Positions 6,417 to 7,509 of a stretch of DNA of 7,509 nucleotides are shown here, piece by piece (position 1 is the stretch's first letter; every line of letters starts with the position of its first letter). The notes beneath the pieces are model-generated. The model made no database searches, was not told where the DNA came from, and saw only the letters and a program-made list of their open reading frames with translations. Origin of the DNA: Euryarchaeota archaeon UBA561 (GTDB lineage Archaea > Thermoplasmatota > Poseidoniia > Poseidoniales > Poseidoniaceae); contig DANX01000036.1 in assembly GCA_002502295.1 (NCBI GenBank), forward strand, positions 5,262 through 12,770. The letters are read 5' to 3'. The translations under genes were made by a program, and so were the position numbers.

Positions 6417-7509
6417 ATGTCAGACGAGATGCCAACAACCTCTCCGCGAATTGAGGTGGACGATGCCGCCGCCTACTTTGGTGCGACAGAATCCAGCGAT
6501 GTTCTCCATTCGATGATGGCGATGCCGCGAGAACAAGCCATGATTCAATTTTTCGAACTCTTGTCCGACATCGTCCTCCGTCCTGGTGATTTCGACTTCG
6601 AAGCGGCAAGCGAACGCATGCAATGCGAAGGCGGTGAAATTTACTACCTCGTGGCTGGGCATCTCGGTTTGATGAGCATGCCCGACCCGCTCCTCCGGGC
6701 GCTCGGTATGCCTGACTCAAGCGGAGACATGGAGCCTGCTGCTCCGGGAATTGACGAAGCAAGCAAAACCAACCTTGAGCGACTCGCAGACCCCATGCGG
6801 ATGATGAAACTCTTCGCTGTCGCCTACCAAACTGGCTCCAAGGATGAAGTAACGAAGTACATGACGGGCTTTGAAGGCTACCTGAGCGATGTGCCAGGTT
6901 CTGTCGCTGCCTTGGTCGCCATCAATCAAGAACTGGACGCAGCTCTTGACGTCGCTGGCCATGTGCTTCCCATCCCTGCCCTTGCCAGTGGTTCAGCTGC
7001 CGCAGCCACCGTTGAGGTCCCTGATTCGCCATCGTTGCCCGAACCCGTTCCGACAGCCAGCCCTACGCCAGCGCCAGCCCCGCCCGTGGCCGAATCTCCT
7101 CCAACTCCAGTCCCACTTCCCTCGTCCACTCCAGTTGCAGCGGTTCCAACATCAAATCCAACTCCTCCGATTCCTGAAAGTACCGTAGCGCTCCCTGTTG
7201 TCGCTCAACAGGATGAACCCGAGCCAATGGTGAACATAGAGAGCGAGAAGCAAGTTGCGAAAGCAACTCAGGATGCATTTTCCGGTGCTTTTAGCTCAGA
7301 ATTGGTTTCAGAAACAGAGCCAGACAGCGCCTTAACTCCCGAGCCTGAAATCGAAGAAGAACCTGAATTTGTCAGCGCTGCGGAGCATTTTATTGCCGCC
7401 GATGAAGATGGGAGCGGCGCTTTGGACGTTGAAGAACTCGCGCAGGCTACCGGAACCACCATTGAAGAAGCCACTGCGCTGCACGCAGAGGCAGATGCCG
7501 ACGGAGATG
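6417..7509 (+). CDS. Cytosolic EF-hand protein with helical head and proline-rich tether, function unknown (3' end missing)
   Basis: The frame is open from ATG 6417 to the window edge (364 codons, no stop). No signal peptide or membrane segment is visible, so the product should be cytosolic. Residues 1 to about 190 are Met-rich and probably helical; stretches such as EQAMIQFFELLSDIVL, RMMKLFAVAYQ and ALVAINQELDAALDVAG look amphipathic. Residues 202-260 hold about 22 prolines in 59 positions and form an extended tether, followed by an acidic segment. Residue 329 begins a canonical EF-hand loop, and a second loop starts at 360 and is cut. I do not recognise the head domain. The gene starts 57 bases after the surface-protein gene on the same strand, behind a good Shine-Dalgarno sequence, so they may share a transcript. 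A role in calcium response linked to the surface protein is inferred from context only. Confidence 0.88.
   Translation, partial: MSDEMPTTSPRIEVDDAAAYFGATESSDVLHSMMAMPREQAMIQFFELLSDIVLRPGDFDFEAASERMQCEGGEIYYLVAGHLGLMSMPDPLLRALGMPDSSGDMEPAAPGIDEASKTNLERLADPMRMMKLFAVAYQTGSKDEVTKYMTGFEGYLSDVPGSVAALVAINQELDAALDVAGHVLPIPALASGSAAAATVEVPDSPSLPEPVPTASPTPAPAPPVAESPPTPVPLPSSTPVAAVPTSNPTPPIPESTVALPVVAQQDEPEPMVNIESEKQVAKATQDAFSGAFSSELVSETEPDSALTPEPEIEEEPEFVSAAEHFIAADEDGSGALDVEELAQATGTTIEEATALHAEADADGD
7401..7436 (+). other. EF-hand calcium-binding loop 1
   Basis: Residues 329-340, DEDGSGALDVEE, match the 12-position EF-hand consensus: D at 1 and 3, S at 5, G at 6, a hydrophobic L at 8, D at 9 and E at 12. 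The entering helix is AAEHFIAA and the exiting helix is LAQATG. All usual calcium-ligand positions are filled, so it should be functional. Confidence 0.88.
7494..7509 (+). other. EF-hand loop 2, truncated by the window edge
   Basis: Residues 360-364 read DADGD, the start of a second EF-hand loop 31 residues after the first and preceded by a helix (TIEEATALHAEA). The spacing is a little shorter than the roughly 36 residues typical of calmodulin pairs. Only the first five loop positions are in view. Confidence 0.65.

Overview
The window carries two co-oriented plus-strand genes and the probable tail of a third. It most resembles a planktonic marine archaeon of the Marine Group II type (Candidatus Poseidoniales). 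That placement is inference. It rests on the architecture of the giant surface protein: Asp-rich 'DxFP..TQW.D.DGDGxGDN' modules, a Gly/Val-rich C-terminal membrane anchor, an acidic then Pro/Ser/Arg-rich cytoplasmic tail, and a small Trp-containing helical end. The moderately GC-rich codon use fits too. No rRNA or other marker gene is present to confirm it.

Layout. Bases 2-100 read as the last 32 codons of an upstream gene ending in tandem TGA TGA. A perfect 8-bp inverted repeat with a 3-base centre follows at 101-119. One gene then fills 135-6359 (2074 codons; an alternative start lies at 168). A 57-base gap holds a strong Shine-Dalgarno sequence. A second gene starts at 6417 and runs off the window end at 7509, open for 364 codons. 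No gene-free stretch exceeds 300 bases, and I see no tRNA, rRNA, CRISPR array, insertion sequence or phage feature.

The large protein reads in order: a signal peptide; a beta-propeller-like segment; an FG-GAP (integrin-alpha type) seven-blade propeller with six calcium loops; a second propeller-like segment; about 640 residues of thrombospondin-type-3-like calcium repeats with 24 cysteines; one transmembrane helix; an acidic patch; a disordered basic linker; and a compact helical C-terminal domain of about 59 residues. About 31 N-glycosylation sequons lie in the ectodomain. It looks like a calcium-dependent adhesin or receptor-like surface stalk.

The downstream gene encodes a protein with no signal peptide: a helical head, a proline-rich tether and a C-terminal EF-hand pair, the second cut by the window edge. 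The short gap and the lack of a visible terminator suggest co-transcription. The most interesting idea here is that an extracellular calcium-binding surface protein with an intracellular docking tail is paired with a cytosolic calcium-binding EF-hand protein. This is an inference from gene order and domain content only.
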